The position numbers and the translations under genes are program-made. Source: Vannielia litorea (lineage in GTDB: Bacteria; Pseudomonadota; Alphaproteobacteria; Rhodobacterales; Rhodobacteraceae). Taken from it: a stretch of DNA of 64,000 nt. The notes beneath the pieces were generated by a model, which was not told the DNA's origin, made no database searches, and worked only from the letters and a program-made list of their open reading frames with translations. Position 1 is the first letter of the stretch. Each line of letters opens with the position of its first letter. The stretch is from assembly GCF_900142295.1 (NCBI RefSeq), contig NZ_FSRL01000001.1:124001-188000 (forward strand), in the 5' to 3' direction. Positions 52,859-61,202 of this stretch are shown here, in pieces.

Positions 52859-54006
52859 CCGCGACCCAGACAGACATCGCACAGCCCGAACCCGTGGAAG
52901 AGGCAGAGCGCATGCCCGTGCTGCTCGGCCCCTGGGCCATGATGTGGCGCAAGTTCCGCCGGCACAGGGTGGCCTATTTCAGCCTCTGGTTCGTCGGCTT
53001 CATCTACGTGATGGCCCTTTTCGGCGAGTTCATCACGACAACCGACATCAACGAAACCAACCGCCGCGCCCCCTTTGCGCCGCCGATGGGTATCTCGCTC
53101 CTTGTCGAAGGGACCGACGGGGGCAGGGAGTTTTTGCTGCACGCGAAGGGTCTGAAACTGGAGCTCGACAAGGTCGAGAGGCGCCGCACCTTCGTGGCGG
53201 ACCCCGACAAGATCATTCCGGTCGGCTTTTTCGTGAAGGGGTACGAGTACGACCTGCTCGGCCTCATCCCGATGAACCGGCATTTCTTCGGCCCGGTGAA
53301 CCCGCGGGACCGGGTGTACCTGCTGGGGGCCGACCGCCTGGGCCGCGATATCTTCAGCCGCATCGTGATGGGCACGCGCATCTCCATGTCGATCGGTCTT
53401 GTCGGCGTTGCGGTCTCTCTTGTGATCGGCGTCGCGCTGGGCGGGATGTCGGGCTATTACGGCGGCTGGATCGACAATGTCATCCAGCGCCTCATCGAGT
53501 TCATCCGCTCGATCCCGACCATTCCGCTCTGGATGGGGCTGGCCGCGGCCATTCCGCTGGGCTGGCCACCGTTGCGCACCTACTTCGTCGTCACGGTGAT
53601 CGTGTCGATGATCGGGTGGACCTCACTGGCGCGAGAAGTGCGGGGCAAGTTCCTGTCGCTCCGCAGAGAGGACTTCATCACCGCGGCCCGGCTCGACGGG
53701 CTGAGCGACTGGGAGGTGATCCGCAAGCACATGGTGCCCAGCTTCTCCAGCCACATCATTGCCTCGCTCACACTGGCCGTGCCGCTGATGATCCTCGCCG
53801 AAACCTCGCTGTCGTTCCTCGGCATCGGCCTTCAGCCGCCGATCGTCTCCTGGGGGACACTGCTGAAGGAGGCGCAGAACGTGCGCACCATCATCCAGGC
53901 GCCCTGGCTGCTGATCGCGCCCGGCTCGATGATCGTCATGGCCGTGCTGGCCCTCAACTTCCTCGGAGATGGACTTCGCGATGCCGCAGACCCCACATCC
54001 CACTGA
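52855..54006 (+). CDS. ABC transporter permease (DppC-like)
   Basis: 383 aa, longer than usual because of a soluble insertion of about 110 residues between the first and second helices (ETNRRAPFAPPMGIS to LLGADRLGRDIFSRIV). The Dpp-type loop is REVRGKFLSLRREDFITAARLDGLSDWEVIRKHMVPS. The large periplasmic insertion is typical of permeases paired with long family-5 binding proteins. Confidence 0.92.
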   Translation: MTATQTDIAQPEPVEEAERMPVLLGPWAMMWRKFRRHRVAYFSLWFVGFIYVMALFGEFITTTDINETNRRAPFAPPMGISLLVEGTDGGREFLLHAKGLKLELDKVERRRTFVADPDKIIPVGFFVKGYEYDLLGLIPMNRHFFGPVNPRDRVYLLGADRLGRDIFSRIVMGTRISMSIGLVGVAVSLVIGVALGGMSGYYGGWIDNVIQRLIEFIRSIPTIPLWMGLAAAIPLGWPPLRTYFVVTVIVSMIGWTSLAREVRGKFLSLRREDFITAARLDGLSDWEVIRKHMVPSFSSHIIASLTLAVPLMILAETSLSFLGIGLQPPIVSWGTLLKEAQNVRTIIQAPWLLIAPGSMIVMAVLALNFLGDGLRDAADPTSH

Positions 54007-55006
54007 GCCGCTGGTCGAGATCCGCGGGCTCCGGACGCAGTTCTTCACCGAGGATGGCGTGGTGAAGGCCGTGGATGGCGTGGACCTCGACATCCACCCC
54101 AACCGGACGCTCTGCGTGCTGGGCGAGAGCGGCTGCGGCAAGTCGATCATGGCGCGCTCGATCCTCCGGATCGTCGACGCGCCGGGGCGGATCGTCGAAG
54201 GCTCCATCCAGTACCGCAACGCCGACGGGCGCACGCTCGACCTTGCCAAGGCACGGCACGGGTCGCGCGAGCTCCGCGAGGTGCGGGGCGACGAGATCGC
54301 GATGATCTTCCAGGAGCCGATGACCTCGCTCGGGCCGATCCAGAAGATCGGCAAGCAGATCACCGAAACGATCCTGCTGCACCGCCGGGTCTCGAAAGCC
54401 GAGGCCAGGGAGATTGCAATCGAGATGCTGGACCGGGTGGGGATTCCGCGCCCTCGAGAACGCTTCGAGGCATACCCTTTCGAGCTGTCGGGCGGCATGC
54501 GGCAGAGGGCGATGATTGCCATGGCCCTGTCCTGCCAGCCGCGCCTGCTGATCGCGGACGAGCCGACGACGGCGCTGGATGTGACGACACAGGCCCAGAT
54601 CCTCGACCTGATCGCCGAGCTCAAGGAGGAGTTCCACATGGGGGTCATGCTCATCACCCACGACCTAGGCGTGGTGGCCGAAGTCGCCGAGGACGTGGTG
54701 GTGATGTACATGGGCAAGATCGTGGAGCAGGGCGATGTCTACTCCATCTTCGAGAGCCCGCAGCACCCCTACACCCGGGCGCTGATGAAGTCGGTGCCGC
54801 AGCTTGGCAAGGCGCGGCAACGGCGGCTTCCGGCGATCCGGGGCATGGTGCCCCATCCGCTGGCGCGGCCTTCGGGCTGCTCGTTCCGCACGCGGTGCGA
54901 CCACTTCATGCCGGGTGTCTGCGACCGGGCCGAGCCGCCAATGGTGCCGGCCGGCCGGGGCGCGGCCGCCTGCTTCCTGCATGCGAAGGAGGGGGCCGAT
55001 GTCTGA
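53981..55006 (+). CDS. ABC transporter ATP-binding protein (DppD-like)
   Basis: 341 aa from ATG 53981. The ATG at 53969 directly abuts GGAG and would be too close, so the second start is preferred; either way the gene overlaps the permease. Walker A GESGCGKS, signature ELSGGMRQRAMIAMAL, Walker B LLIADEPTTALDVTTQ. C-terminal oligopeptide-transporter domain with CSFRTRCDHFMPGVCD. Confidence 0.92.
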   Translation: MPQTPHPTEPLVEIRGLRTQFFTEDGVVKAVDGVDLDIHPNRTLCVLGESGCGKSIMARSILRIVDAPGRIVEGSIQYRNADGRTLDLAKARHGSRELREVRGDEIAMIFQEPMTSLGPIQKIGKQITETILLHRRVSKAEAREIAIEMLDRVGIPRPRERFEAYPFELSGGMRQRAMIAMALSCQPRLLIADEPTTALDVTTQAQILDLIAELKEEFHMGVMLITHDLGVVAEVAEDVVVMYMGKIVEQGDVYSIFESPQHPYTRALMKSVPQLGKARQRRLPAIRGMVPHPLARPSGCSFRTRCDHFMPGVCDRAEPPMVPAGRGAAACFLHAKEGADV

Positions 55007-55979
55007 GCCGGTTCTGGAGATTCGAGGGTTGAACAAGCAATTTCCCATCGGCGGCGGGTTCTTTCGCAAGCCGACAGAGACGGTGCGGGCCGTGGAGGGC
55101 ATCAGCTTCGACGTGCACCGGGGCGAAGCCTTCGGGATCGTGGGCGAGTCCGGCAGCGGAAAGACCACACTGGGGCGGTGCATCATGCGGATCCTTGCGC
55201 CAAGCGCGGGAGAGATGCGGTTCCGCGACAAGTCGGGCGAGGTGGTGGATCTCGTTTCGGCCGACAACGAGGCTCTGCGCCGGGTCTGGCAAAAGGTGCG
55301 CATGGTCTTTCAGGACCCGCAATCCTCCCTCAACCCGCGGCTGCGGGTGATCGACCTCATCGGCCAGTCGCTGAAGAAGAGCGAAGGGCTGACGGGCACG
55401 GCTCTGGCCGAGCGCGTGTCTGACTTGCTGGAACAGGTGGGCCTTCGTCGCGAGTTCCTGCACCGCTATCCCAATGCGTTTTCGGGCGGACAACGGCAGC
55501 GCCTTGGCATTGCCCGCGCGCTGGCAACATCGCCCGAGGTCATCATTGCCGACGAGGCGGTCTCCGCCCTCGATGTTTCGATCCAGGCCCAGACGCTCAA
55601 CTTGCTCCAGGACCTGCAGGACGAGCTTGGCCTGACCTATGTCTTCATCGCCCATGACCTCGCAGTGGTGGAGCACTTCTGCGACCGTATCGCGGTGATG
55701 TACCGAGGGCAGGTGGTGGAGCTTTCGGAAACCGACGAGCTGTTCGCGCGGCCCAAACATCCATACACGCGGTCACTGCTCGAGGCAGTGCCGATCCCGG
55801 ATCCGCGCGCGCGGAAGGTGCGGCAGCGCAAGCCGGTGGCGCCATCCCCGATCCCCATGGATGCCTGCCGGTTCTCGCCGCGCTGCCCGCATGCCACCGA
55901 GCTGTGCCGCACCAAGGCACCGCCTTCGGCGAAGACCGGCGGAGCGGATGTGCTCTGCCACTACGCAGGGGAGATATAG
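54999..55979 (+). CDS. ABC transporter ATP-binding protein (DppF-like)
   Basis: 326 aa, start at 54999 (AAGGAGGGGG upstream), overlapping the previous ATPase by 8 bases. Walker A GESGSGKTT, signature FSGGQRQRLGIARAL, Walker B VIIADEAVSALDVS (Ala in place of the common Pro after Glu). C-terminal cysteine-bearing domain ACRFSPRCPHATELC. Completes the second importer. Confidence 0.93.
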   Translation: MSEPVLEIRGLNKQFPIGGGFFRKPTETVRAVEGISFDVHRGEAFGIVGESGSGKTTLGRCIMRILAPSAGEMRFRDKSGEVVDLVSADNEALRRVWQKVRMVFQDPQSSLNPRLRVIDLIGQSLKKSEGLTGTALAERVSDLLEQVGLRREFLHRYPNAFSGGQRQRLGIARALATSPEVIIADEAVSALDVSIQAQTLNLLQDLQDELGLTYVFIAHDLAVVEHFCDRIAVMYRGQVVELSETDELFARPKHPYTRSLLEAVPIPDPRARKVRQRKPVAPSPIPMDACRFSPRCPHATELCRTKAPPSAKTGGADVLCHYAGEI

Positions 55980-55983
55980 GGCG

Positions 55984-57456
55984 ATGGATGCACACGCCAC
56001 CGGCACCCACTCGAGGACAGTGATGAAAGACCTGAAGAGAATGTACATCGGCGGTACGCTTGTCGAAGGCGAAGGCACCGTCGAGGTGATCAGCCCCGCC
56101 ACCGAGGAACGCGTGGCCACCGTGGCGGCGGCCGGGATGGGCGACGTCGAGGCGGCGCTGCAGGCGGCCAGGGCCGCCGCGCCCGGCTGGGCCGCGACGC
56201 CGGTCGCCGAGCGGCAGCGCTGGATGCTGAAGCTGCGGGACGCGGTGGTGGCAAACGAAGAGATGCTCCGCGACTGCATCCACCGCGAGATGGGCAAACC
56301 CTGGGGTGGCACCCGGGAAGACTTCGACCTGCTCGAGCGGTCGCTGAAGTTCTATGCCGAAGAGATCCAGCGCGTGCATGACGAAACGCTCCGCGACCTC
56401 GACGGCACCCACGAGCACCGCATCGTTTACGAGCCAGTGGGCGTTGTGGTTGCCTACCTCGCCTGGAACTTTCCGCTGCTGAACCTGGCCTACAAGATCG
56501 CCCCCGCGATGGCGGCGGGCTGCCCGATCATCATTCGCCCCTCCGCGGCAACGCCGGTCTCGGCCTATGCTGTGGGTGAGCTCTGCCATGAGATCGGCCT
56601 GCCGGCCGGCGTGGTGAACATCCTCACCACCGACGGCTATGCGCCATCGGACGCATTGGCCGCCTCCACCATTCCGAACCTCATCACCCTCATCGGCTCC
56701 ACCAATACGGGCAAGCACCTGATGAAGGTGGGTGCGACCTCCATCAAGAAGTACTCGATGGAGCTTGGCGGCAATGCGCCGGTGCTGGTCTTCGATGATG
56801 CCGACCTCGATCTTGCCGCCGATATCGTCACCACCGTCAAGTTCAACAATGCCGGGCAGATCTGCGTGACCCCCAATCGGGTCTTCGTGGAACGCGGGGT
56901 GTACGACCGGTTCCGCGACAAGGTCGTCGCGCGGGCCCGCGCCGCAAAGGTGGGGTTCGACCGTGACGCCGACATACTGACCGGTCCTATGATCGACGGG
57001 CGCGCCTGGGCCCGCGTGAAGGGGTTGATCGACGATGCCGTCGAAAAGGGGGCCTCCCTGCTCGCGGGAGGCGACCGGCCGGAGGGGTTGGAGCGTGGCC
57101 ACTTCCTCGCGCCAACCGTGCTGGGAGAGGTCACCCGCGACATGCGGATCTACCAGGACGAGATCTTCGGCCCGGTGGTCAGCCTCATCCCCTTCGACGA
57201 CCGCGGCACCCTGCTCGACCTGGCCAACGAGGGCGAGGAGGGCGGGCTGGCCTCCTATGTCTTCACCGCCAACCTCGCCCTGGCCGAAGAGATGGCGCGC
57301 GGCTTGCGCTACGGCGAGGTGCAGGTCAACGGTGTGAAATACGACATCTACCTGCCGCATGGCGGGATCGGACAATCGGGCATCGGGCATGACTGCTCCC
57401 GGCTGGCGCTGAACGACTACCTGGTCGTCAAGCGCATCAGCCGCGGACTGAACTGA
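55984..57456 (+). CDS. Aldehyde dehydrogenase, candidate 3,6-anhydrogalactose dehydrogenase
   Basis: 490 aa from ATG 55984; ATG 56023 with GAGG upstream is an alternative. NAD(P) aldehyde dehydrogenase with catalytic Cys294 (NNAGQICVTPNR) and Glu260 (MELGGNAP), 34 residues apart as usual, and the cofactor loop IGSTNTGKHLM. It sits immediately upstream of the cycloisomerase-like enolase, the order expected for conversion of 3,6-anhydrogalactose to anhydrogalactonate. Other sugar aldehydes cannot be excluded. Confidence 0.88.
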   Translation: MDAHATGTHSRTVMKDLKRMYIGGTLVEGEGTVEVISPATEERVATVAAAGMGDVEAALQAARAAAPGWAATPVAERQRWMLKLRDAVVANEEMLRDCIHREMGKPWGGTREDFDLLERSLKFYAEEIQRVHDETLRDLDGTHEHRIVYEPVGVVVAYLAWNFPLLNLAYKIAPAMAAGCPIIIRPSAATPVSAYAVGELCHEIGLPAGVVNILTTDGYAPSDALAASTIPNLITLIGSTNTGKHLMKVGATSIKKYSMELGGNAPVLVFDDADLDLAADIVTTVKFNNAGQICVTPNRVFVERGVYDRFRDKVVARARAAKVGFDRDADILTGPMIDGRAWARVKGLIDDAVEKGASLLAGGDRPEGLERGHFLAPTVLGEVTRDMRIYQDEIFGPVVSLIPFDDRGTLLDLANEGEEGGLASYVFTANLALAEEMARGLRYGEVQVNGVKYDIYLPHGGIGQSGIGHDCSRLALNDYLVVKRISRGLN

Positions 57457-57466
57457 AGGGCGAACC

Positions 57467-58630
57467 ATGAAGATCACCGAAATCAAAAGCCATGTCCTGC
57501 AATGCGACATGCCCGAGGAACTGGGCTACTCGCAGCAGTACTACGCCAAGCGCACCGCTCACCTCGTCGAGGTCACGACCGATGAAGGGGTGACCGGCTG
57601 GGGCGAGTGCTTTGGTCCGGGCAACGTGGCGCTGGCGAACAAGGCAATCGTTGAGCGGGTCATCCAGCCGATGGTTCTGGGAATGGATCCGCTCGATCGC
57701 GACGTGATCTGGCACAAGGTCTACAACCTGCTGCGCGACCATGGGCAGAAGGGCATGCCCATGCAGTCTCTCTCGGGCGTGGACATCGCGCTCTGGGACA
57801 TCGCCGGCAAGGTCGCCGGGCTGCCCATCCACAAGCTCATCGGCGGGGCGCACCGGCGCGAGGTGCGCGCCTATGGCTACGGCATGATGCTGAAACGCGA
57901 GAGCGTCGAAGACCACGTCGCCCGGTTCAGGGACGAGGCTGCGGAGATCATCGGCATGGGCTTCACCGCAACCAAGATGAAGACCGGCCTCGGCCCCAAG
58001 GCGGATGTGCGGCTCTGCGAGGCGGTAGCCGACGGGGTGGGCGAAGCGCAGTTCATGGTGGATGCCAACCACTGCTACACCACTTCAGACGCCTTTTATG
58101 TGGGGCGGGCGCTCGACGAGCTCGGGGCCTATTGGTTCGAGGAACCGGTCGCGCCGGAGGATCACGACGGCTACCGCGAGCTGCGCGCCGGGCTGAAGGT
58201 CAACATCTCGGGTGGCGAGGCGGAGTTCGGCCGTTGGGGCTGGCGCCAGATCCTGGAGAATCGCGGGCTCGACATTGCGCAACCCGAGGTCTGCGCGCTG
58301 GGCGGGATCACAGAGTACCTGCGCATCCTGGCGCTGGCGCACGCGCATTTCACCCCGGTCATCAACCATGTCTGGGGCAGCGCGATTGCCGTGGCGACCA
58401 ACCTTCAGCTTCTCGCCGCGATGCCGCCGATGCCGGGTGGGCTGCACCCCTGGGAGCCGATGCTGGAGTTCGACACCACCGAGAACCGCTTCCGTGACCA
58501 TCTCCTCAGCGACCCCCTCGACATCCAGGGGCAGGTCAAGCGCAACGGCGGAATGGTGAGCATTCCCGACGGGCCCGGGCTTGGCGTGACGCCGGATCCG
58601 GAGTTCATCAAGCGGTACGAAATCGAATGA
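57467..58630 (+). CDS. Enolase-superfamily enzyme, mandelate racemase subgroup, candidate anhydrogalactonate cycloisomerase
   Basis: 387 aa. Catalytic residues align with mandelate racemase: Lys170-x-Lys172 (TKMKTG), Asp199 (VDAN), Glu225 (FEEP), Glu251 (GGEAEFG), Asp269 and His301 (INHVWG). The KxK plus His/Asp set can remove and add protons on both faces, as needed for racemisation or ring opening. Given the ALDH before it and dgoK-dgoA after it, the best guess is 3,6-anhydrogalactonate to 2-keto-3-deoxygalactonate. A second aldonate dehydratase is the alternative. Overlaps dgoK by ATGA. Confidence 0.87.
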   Translation: MKITEIKSHVLQCDMPEELGYSQQYYAKRTAHLVEVTTDEGVTGWGECFGPGNVALANKAIVERVIQPMVLGMDPLDRDVIWHKVYNLLRDHGQKGMPMQSLSGVDIALWDIAGKVAGLPIHKLIGGAHRREVRAYGYGMMLKRESVEDHVARFRDEAAEIIGMGFTATKMKTGLGPKADVRLCEAVADGVGEAQFMVDANHCYTTSDAFYVGRALDELGAYWFEEPVAPEDHDGYRELRAGLKVNISGGEAEFGRWGWRQILENRGLDIAQPEVCALGGITEYLRILALAHAHFTPVINHVWGSAIAVATNLQLLAAMPPMPGGLHPWEPMLEFDTTENRFRDHLLSDPLDIQGQVKRNGGMVSIPDGPGLGVTPDPEFIKRYEIE

Positions 58631-59529
58631 CACCCGGCTTTGCGGCGGTCGACTGGGGCACCACCAGTTTTCGGCTATGGCTGATCGACGAGACAGGCGC
58701 GGTGCGTGGCCGCAGGTCCGCGCCGACAGGTATGGGTCAACTCGGTGCCGGGGAATACGCGCCGCTGCTCGAAGATCATCTCGACAGCCTGGGTGCCGAC
58801 CCTTCGCTGCCGGTGGTCATCGCGGGCATGGCCGGTGCGAGGGGCGGCTGGGTCGAGGCACCTTACGCAGATATCACCCATGGAGTGGCCGGGCTTGCTG
58901 CCTCTGCCGTGCGCGTTCCGCACCCCCGGCGAGACCTGCGTATCCTGCCGGGTCTCAAGCAGCTGGAGCCTGCCAACGTGATGCGCGGCGAGGAAACCCA
59001 GATCGCCGGGTTCCTGGTGGATGCGCCGGAGCATACCGGCGTGCTCTGCCTTCCGGGCACGCACACCAAGTGGGTGCTGGTGGAGGAAGGGCGGCTCCTG
59101 CGCTTTGCCACCGCCATGACGGGCGAGCTCTTCGCCCTGCTGGCCAAGACCTCCGTCCTGCGCCATTCCGTGGGCGAGGATGGCTTGGACGATTACACCT
59201 TTCGCGCGGCAGTACGGGAAGCCGCCGACGCACCCGGCGGCCCGATGCTCCCGCTCTTCGGCGTGCGTGCCAACGCCCTGCTCCACGATGCCGGGCCGGC
59301 TGAGGGCAGAAGCCGCCTGTCGGGCCTGCTCATCGGTGCCGAACTGGCGGCAACCCGCGCCTATTGGTCCGGTCGCCCGGTGGATATCATCGGTGCGCCC
59401 GAGCTTGCCCGCAACTACCAGATAGCGCTCGCGGTGATGGGCACTGCGGCGCGTCAGCACGACGCCGAGAAGCTTACGCTTGCGGGGCTGAAGTCAGCCT
59501 TCGCAAAGATGAACAGGAGAGAGACATGA
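58627..59529 (+). CDS. dgoK: 2-dehydro-3-deoxygalactonokinase
   Basis: 300 aa sugar kinase of the DgoK family: AAVDWGTTSFRLWLIDETG at the start (phosphate-binding loop of the actin-like fold), VIAGMAGARGGWVEAPY, and LPGTHTKWVLVEEGRL. It phosphorylates 2-keto-3-deoxy-D-galactonate at O6. Stop/start overlaps with both neighbours indicate one tight operon. Confidence 0.93.
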   Translation: MTPGFAAVDWGTTSFRLWLIDETGAVRGRRSAPTGMGQLGAGEYAPLLEDHLDSLGADPSLPVVIAGMAGARGGWVEAPYADITHGVAGLAASAVRVPHPRRDLRILPGLKQLEPANVMRGEETQIAGFLVDAPEHTGVLCLPGTHTKWVLVEEGRLLRFATAMTGELFALLAKTSVLRHSVGEDGLDDYTFRAAVREAADAPGGPMLPLFGVRANALLHDAGPAEGRSRLSGLLIGAELAATRAYWSGRPVDIIGAPELARNYQIALAVMGTAARQHDAEKLTLAGLKSAFAKMNRRET

Positions 59530-60140
59530 GCCGGGACATCATCGCCATCCTTCGCGGGTTGCGCCCCGAAGAGGCTGTCGAAGTCGGAACCGTGATCGTC
59601 GAAGCCGGGATTACCACCATCGAGGTGCCGCTCAATTCGCCCGAGCCGCTCAGGAGCATCCGGCTGCTCTCCGACGCCCTGTCGGATCGGGCCACCATCG
59701 GCGCCGGAACGGTGTTGACGGTTCGCGAGGCCGAAGAGGTCGCCGGGGCAGGGGGCAGGCTGGTGGTTTCGCCCAATGCCGTGCCCGACGTCATTGCCCG
59801 AACCAAGGCGCTGGGCCTGGCCTCCTACCCGGGCGTTCTCACGCCGACAGAGTGCTTCGCCGCCCTCGCCGCGGGCGCCGACGGCCTCAAATTCTTTCCG
59901 GCGTCGCTGCTCGGGGTGGATGGGCTGAAGGCCGTCAAGGCGGTTCTGCCGCGGGAAACAAAGACATATGCGGTGGGCGGGGCCGGGCCCTCGAATTTCG
60001 ATGCCTGGCTGAAGGCCGGGATCACCGGGTTCGGCATTGGCTCCAATCTGTTTTCCGCCGGAATGACGGCAGGGGAGGTCGGCCGGCGCGCGCAAGAAAT
60101 CGTGTCGGCCTATGACCAGGCTCTGGCGGGCATCAACTGA
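59526..60140 (+). CDS. dgoA: 2-dehydro-3-deoxy-6-phosphogalactonate aldolase
   Basis: 204 aa class I aldolase, start at 59526 (GAGAGAG upstream). Schiff-base Lys122 (GLKFFPAS) and Glu33 (TIEVPLNSPE) match Lys126 and Glu37 of E. coli DgoA. Cleaves KDPGal into pyruvate and glyceraldehyde-3-phosphate. Last gene of the operon; converges with the lysR gene across 7 bp. Confidence 0.93.
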   Translation: MSRDIIAILRGLRPEEAVEVGTVIVEAGITTIEVPLNSPEPLRSIRLLSDALSDRATIGAGTVLTVREAEEVAGAGGRLVVSPNAVPDVIARTKALGLASYPGVLTPTECFAALAAGADGLKFFPASLLGVDGLKAVKAVLPRETKTYAVGGAGPSNFDAWLKAGITGFGIGSNLFSAGMTAGEVGRRAQEIVSAYDQALAGIN

Positions 60141-60147
60141 AACCTGA

Positions 60148-61050
60148 TCAGGCTTGGTGTTTTGCCAGCGCCTTGGCAAAGTCGACCATCTTGCGCGCCG
60201 AGTTTGTAAGACGGTCTGGCTGGTAGACCATCTGCAGCTCTGCTGTCTCCGAGGTGTTCCTGATCGGAACGAACCTGACCGAAGGGATCTGCACGCAACT
60301 CACGCTCTCGGGAAGGATCCCAAGCCCGGCCCCGGTTCCGACCAGGCCGATGGTCGTATAGACCGTGTTGGCTTCCACCACGACCTTGGGCACGAATCCG
60401 CTCTTTGCGAAGATCCTCATCAGCTGGCTGTAGAAGGCCGGCGATCGGTGCTCTGGTGTAAACACAAAATTCTCGTCGCGGAGTGACCTCAGATCGACCG
60501 AGTCCTGTCCGGCCATTGCATGAGTGACCGGCACGACAAGGGTGAACCCCTCTCGCACCACCTGGAAGCTCTCCCATTCGGGCATTTCGACAAGCGGTCG
60601 AACGATGCCGATATCGATGCTGCCGTCGTGCAGCGCCTCCACCTGCTCGGTCACGGTCATCTCCTCCAGGCAAATCTTGACGAGCGGAAATGCCTTGCGG
60701 AAAGGCTCTACGAGTTGCGGCAGGTATCCGAGCGAGGCCGAATGGACAAAGCCCAGGCGTACCTGGCCGATCTCTCCCCGATGCGCCTGAAGCGCCATGT
60801 GCTTCGCGTTCTTGGCTGTCGCGAGAATGCTGCGCGCCTCGGGAAGAAAGGCGGCACCCGCCTCGGTCAGGCGGACACGGCGCTTGGTGCGTTCCAGAAG
60901 AAGTACGCCGAGTTCTTCCTCCAGTTTCTTGATCTGCAGGCTGAGCGGCGGCTGCGAGACGTTCTCTCGCTGGGCGGCCCTGCCGAAATGCAGCTCTTCA
61001 GCGACCGCCACGAAGTATCGTAACTGGTGCATCTCCATCTGGGCGCCCAT
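60148..61050 (-). CDS. LysR family transcriptional regulator
   Basis: 300 aa. N-terminal helix-turn-helix (MHQLRYFVAVAEELHFGRAAQRENVSQPPLSLQIKKLEEELG), then an effector-binding domain (VRLGFVHSASLGYLPQLVEPFR). Start at 61050 with AAGGA close upstream; ATG 61038 and 61032 are alternatives. Divergent from the last sulfatase, which it probably activates with an organosulfate or its product as effector. Confidence 0.9.
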   Translation of the reverse strand: MGAQMEMHQLRYFVAVAEELHFGRAAQRENVSQPPLSLQIKKLEEELGVLLLERTKRRVRLTEAGAAFLPEARSILATAKNAKHMALQAHRGEIGQVRLGFVHSASLGYLPQLVEPFRKAFPLVKICLEEMTVTEQVEALHDGSIDIGIVRPLVEMPEWESFQVVREGFTLVVPVTHAMAGQDSVDLRSLRDENFVFTPEHRSPAFYSQLMRIFAKSGFVPKVVVEANTVYTTIGLVGTGAGLGILPESVSCVQIPSVRFVPIRNTSETAELQMVYQPDRLTNSARKMVDFAKALAKHQA

Positions 61051-61076
61051 TCATCCTTATTCGGTATCAGTTCGCT

Positions 61077-61093
61077 TCCAAAAAAATATTGGA
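61077..61093. promoter_or_regulatory. Candidate LysR-type site between lysR and sulfatase
   Basis: TCCAA-AAAAATA-TTGGA is a perfect 5-bp inverted repeat in an AT-rich stretch of the 152-bp divergent region. The placement is typical for a LysR recognition site. No GTAC-type island operator is seen here. Confidence 0.45.
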
Positions 61094-61202
61094 GGTATTT
61101 ATTCCCAGTGGCTACCCGTAAAGTGACAGGCTGCTGCTGCGCCCTCGCCAACAGCGGGCGCCTGCGTTGAGGCCGGCAGTCCGAACCCAGAGGGAGGAAT
61201 GG

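Noticed and set aside
55645..57510. 621-codon minus-strand frame opposite the ALDH gene
   Set aside because: No family features, and the ALDH has its catalytic Cys/Glu pair at the right spacing.
57467..58630. L-fuconate dehydratase in a sulfated-fucan pathway
   Set aside because: The kinase and aldolase downstream are DgoK and DgoA, and no FAH-family hydrolase or fuculose genes are present, so a galactose-type route fits better; it is not fully excluded.
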